From positions 1-36,228 of the forward strand of contig NZ_JABANU010000022.1 in assembly GCF_016238445.1 (NCBI RefSeq): a stretch of DNA of 36,228 nucleotides, given 5' to 3'. Shown in pieces: positions 36,120 to 36,228 of the stretch (position 1 is its first letter; the number at the start of each line of letters is the position of its first letter). Below the pieces are notes generated by a model that was not told the DNA's origin, searched no databases, and saw only the letters and a list, made by a program, of their open reading frames with translations. The DNA comes from Staphylococcus canis (GTDB lineage: Bacteria > Bacillota > Bacilli > Staphylococcales > Staphylococcaceae). The translations under genes were made by a program, and so were the position numbers.

Positions 36120-36228
36120 ATGCCTATAAATTATGATATAACAGAATGCTTTGGAATTGAAGGAGAAAATTTAAAAATAACAGGTTATTTAGGGTTAAAG
36201 GACATTAAAGGGATAACATCTTTAGTTT
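36120..36228 (+). CDS. ISL3-like transposase, N-terminal fragment
   Basis: Thirty-six codons before the window edge: MPINYDITECFGIEGENLKI, then TGYLGLKDIKGITSLV. The layout of a short N-terminus, a G/N-I-x-x-x-N-L segment and a K-G-x-x-S-x-V segment fits what I recall of ISL3-family transposases. No catalytic DDE residue is in view. ATG 36120 follows GGAG by 8 bases. Assignment is tentative because most of the protein is missing. Confidence 0.55.
   Translation, partial: MPINYDITECFGIEGENLKITGYLGLKDIKGITSLV

Larger units (their letters stand above)
35996..36228 (+). mobile_element. ISL3-like insertion sequence, 5' end only
   Basis: From 35996 the sequence GGCTCTATAC...ACGGTTGGTG resembles the minus-strand end at 183 in position and pattern. 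It contains a hairpin terminator (36010-36045), a second hairpin over the ribosome binding site (36069-36119) and the start of a transposase-like ORF. The eight bases before it (35988-35995, GTTATCTT) would be the target duplication if the end is right. The rest of the element is outside the window. It is a different element from the left one, since the protein N-termini differ. Confidence 0.55.

Overview
The window is low-GC Firmicute chromosomal DNA, almost certainly from a Staphylococcus that is not S. aureus. The proteins read as close orthologues of staphylococcal PBP3, SodA, SigA, GlyQS, GcvPA/PB and Zur, while the ComG pseudopilins and the AroK, CcpN and PstB termini are more diverged. 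The species cannot be named from the sequence alone. The gene order largely follows the ancestral Bacillales order seen in B. subtilis (dnaG-sigA-trmK-nif3 ... nfo-znuCB-zur ... sodA-pbp-pst ... fthC-rhomboid-yqgQ-glcK ... yqgX-comG-gcv). Nearly all genes are on the minus strand; only ispG, ispH, glyQS and the right-hand transposase are on plus.

Layout from left to right. At 1-183 lies the end of an ISL3-like insertion sequence reading out of the window. At 282-4351 is the glycine cleavage operon gcvT-gcvPA-gcvPB, with a glycine riboswitch and terminator in its leader. At 4349-8530 are aroK and the seven-gene competence pseudopilus operon comGA-GG, tightly overlapping, with several unusual start codons. 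At 8551-12750 is a metabolic cluster: MBL hydrolase, thiamine-binding-like protein, glucokinase, YqgQ, rhomboid protease and 5-formyl-THF cyclo-ligase. rpmG (L33) follows. At 13075-17730 is the high-affinity phosphate operon pstS-C-A-B-phoU, behind four Pho boxes spaced exactly 11 bp apart. Then come pbp3, sodA and divergent ispG. At 22116-24207 is the zinc import operon znuC-znuB-zur with a recognisable Zur box. Then nfo, cshB and divergent ispH. At 27765-34188 is the macromolecular synthesis region: nif3-like gene, trmK, sigA, dnaG, ppsR and ccpN. glyQS, with its glycine T-box, is on the opposite strand. A second, different ISL3-like element begins 3' of glyQS and reads out of the right edge.

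In function the window is mostly housekeeping (DNA replication priming, the principal sigma factor, isoprenoid synthesis, cell wall, superoxide defence, one-carbon metabolism) plus conditional systems (competence, phosphate and zinc starvation, glycine excess). Four regulatory inputs can be read directly: glycine through the riboswitch, uncharged tRNA-Gly through the T-box, phosphate through the Pho boxes and zinc through the Zur box.

I found no clearly new multi-gene system, no CRISPR array, no tRNA or rRNA gene and no prophage. The points most worth a second look are structural: non-canonical start codons for comGE (ATA) and ccpN (no ATG/GTG/TTG available), a palindrome that buries the comGA ribosome binding site, an intercistronic stem-loop with an alternative pairing between pstS and pstC, glyQS oriented opposite to ccpN next to an IS, and two IS ends that share the same two-hairpin insulation design.
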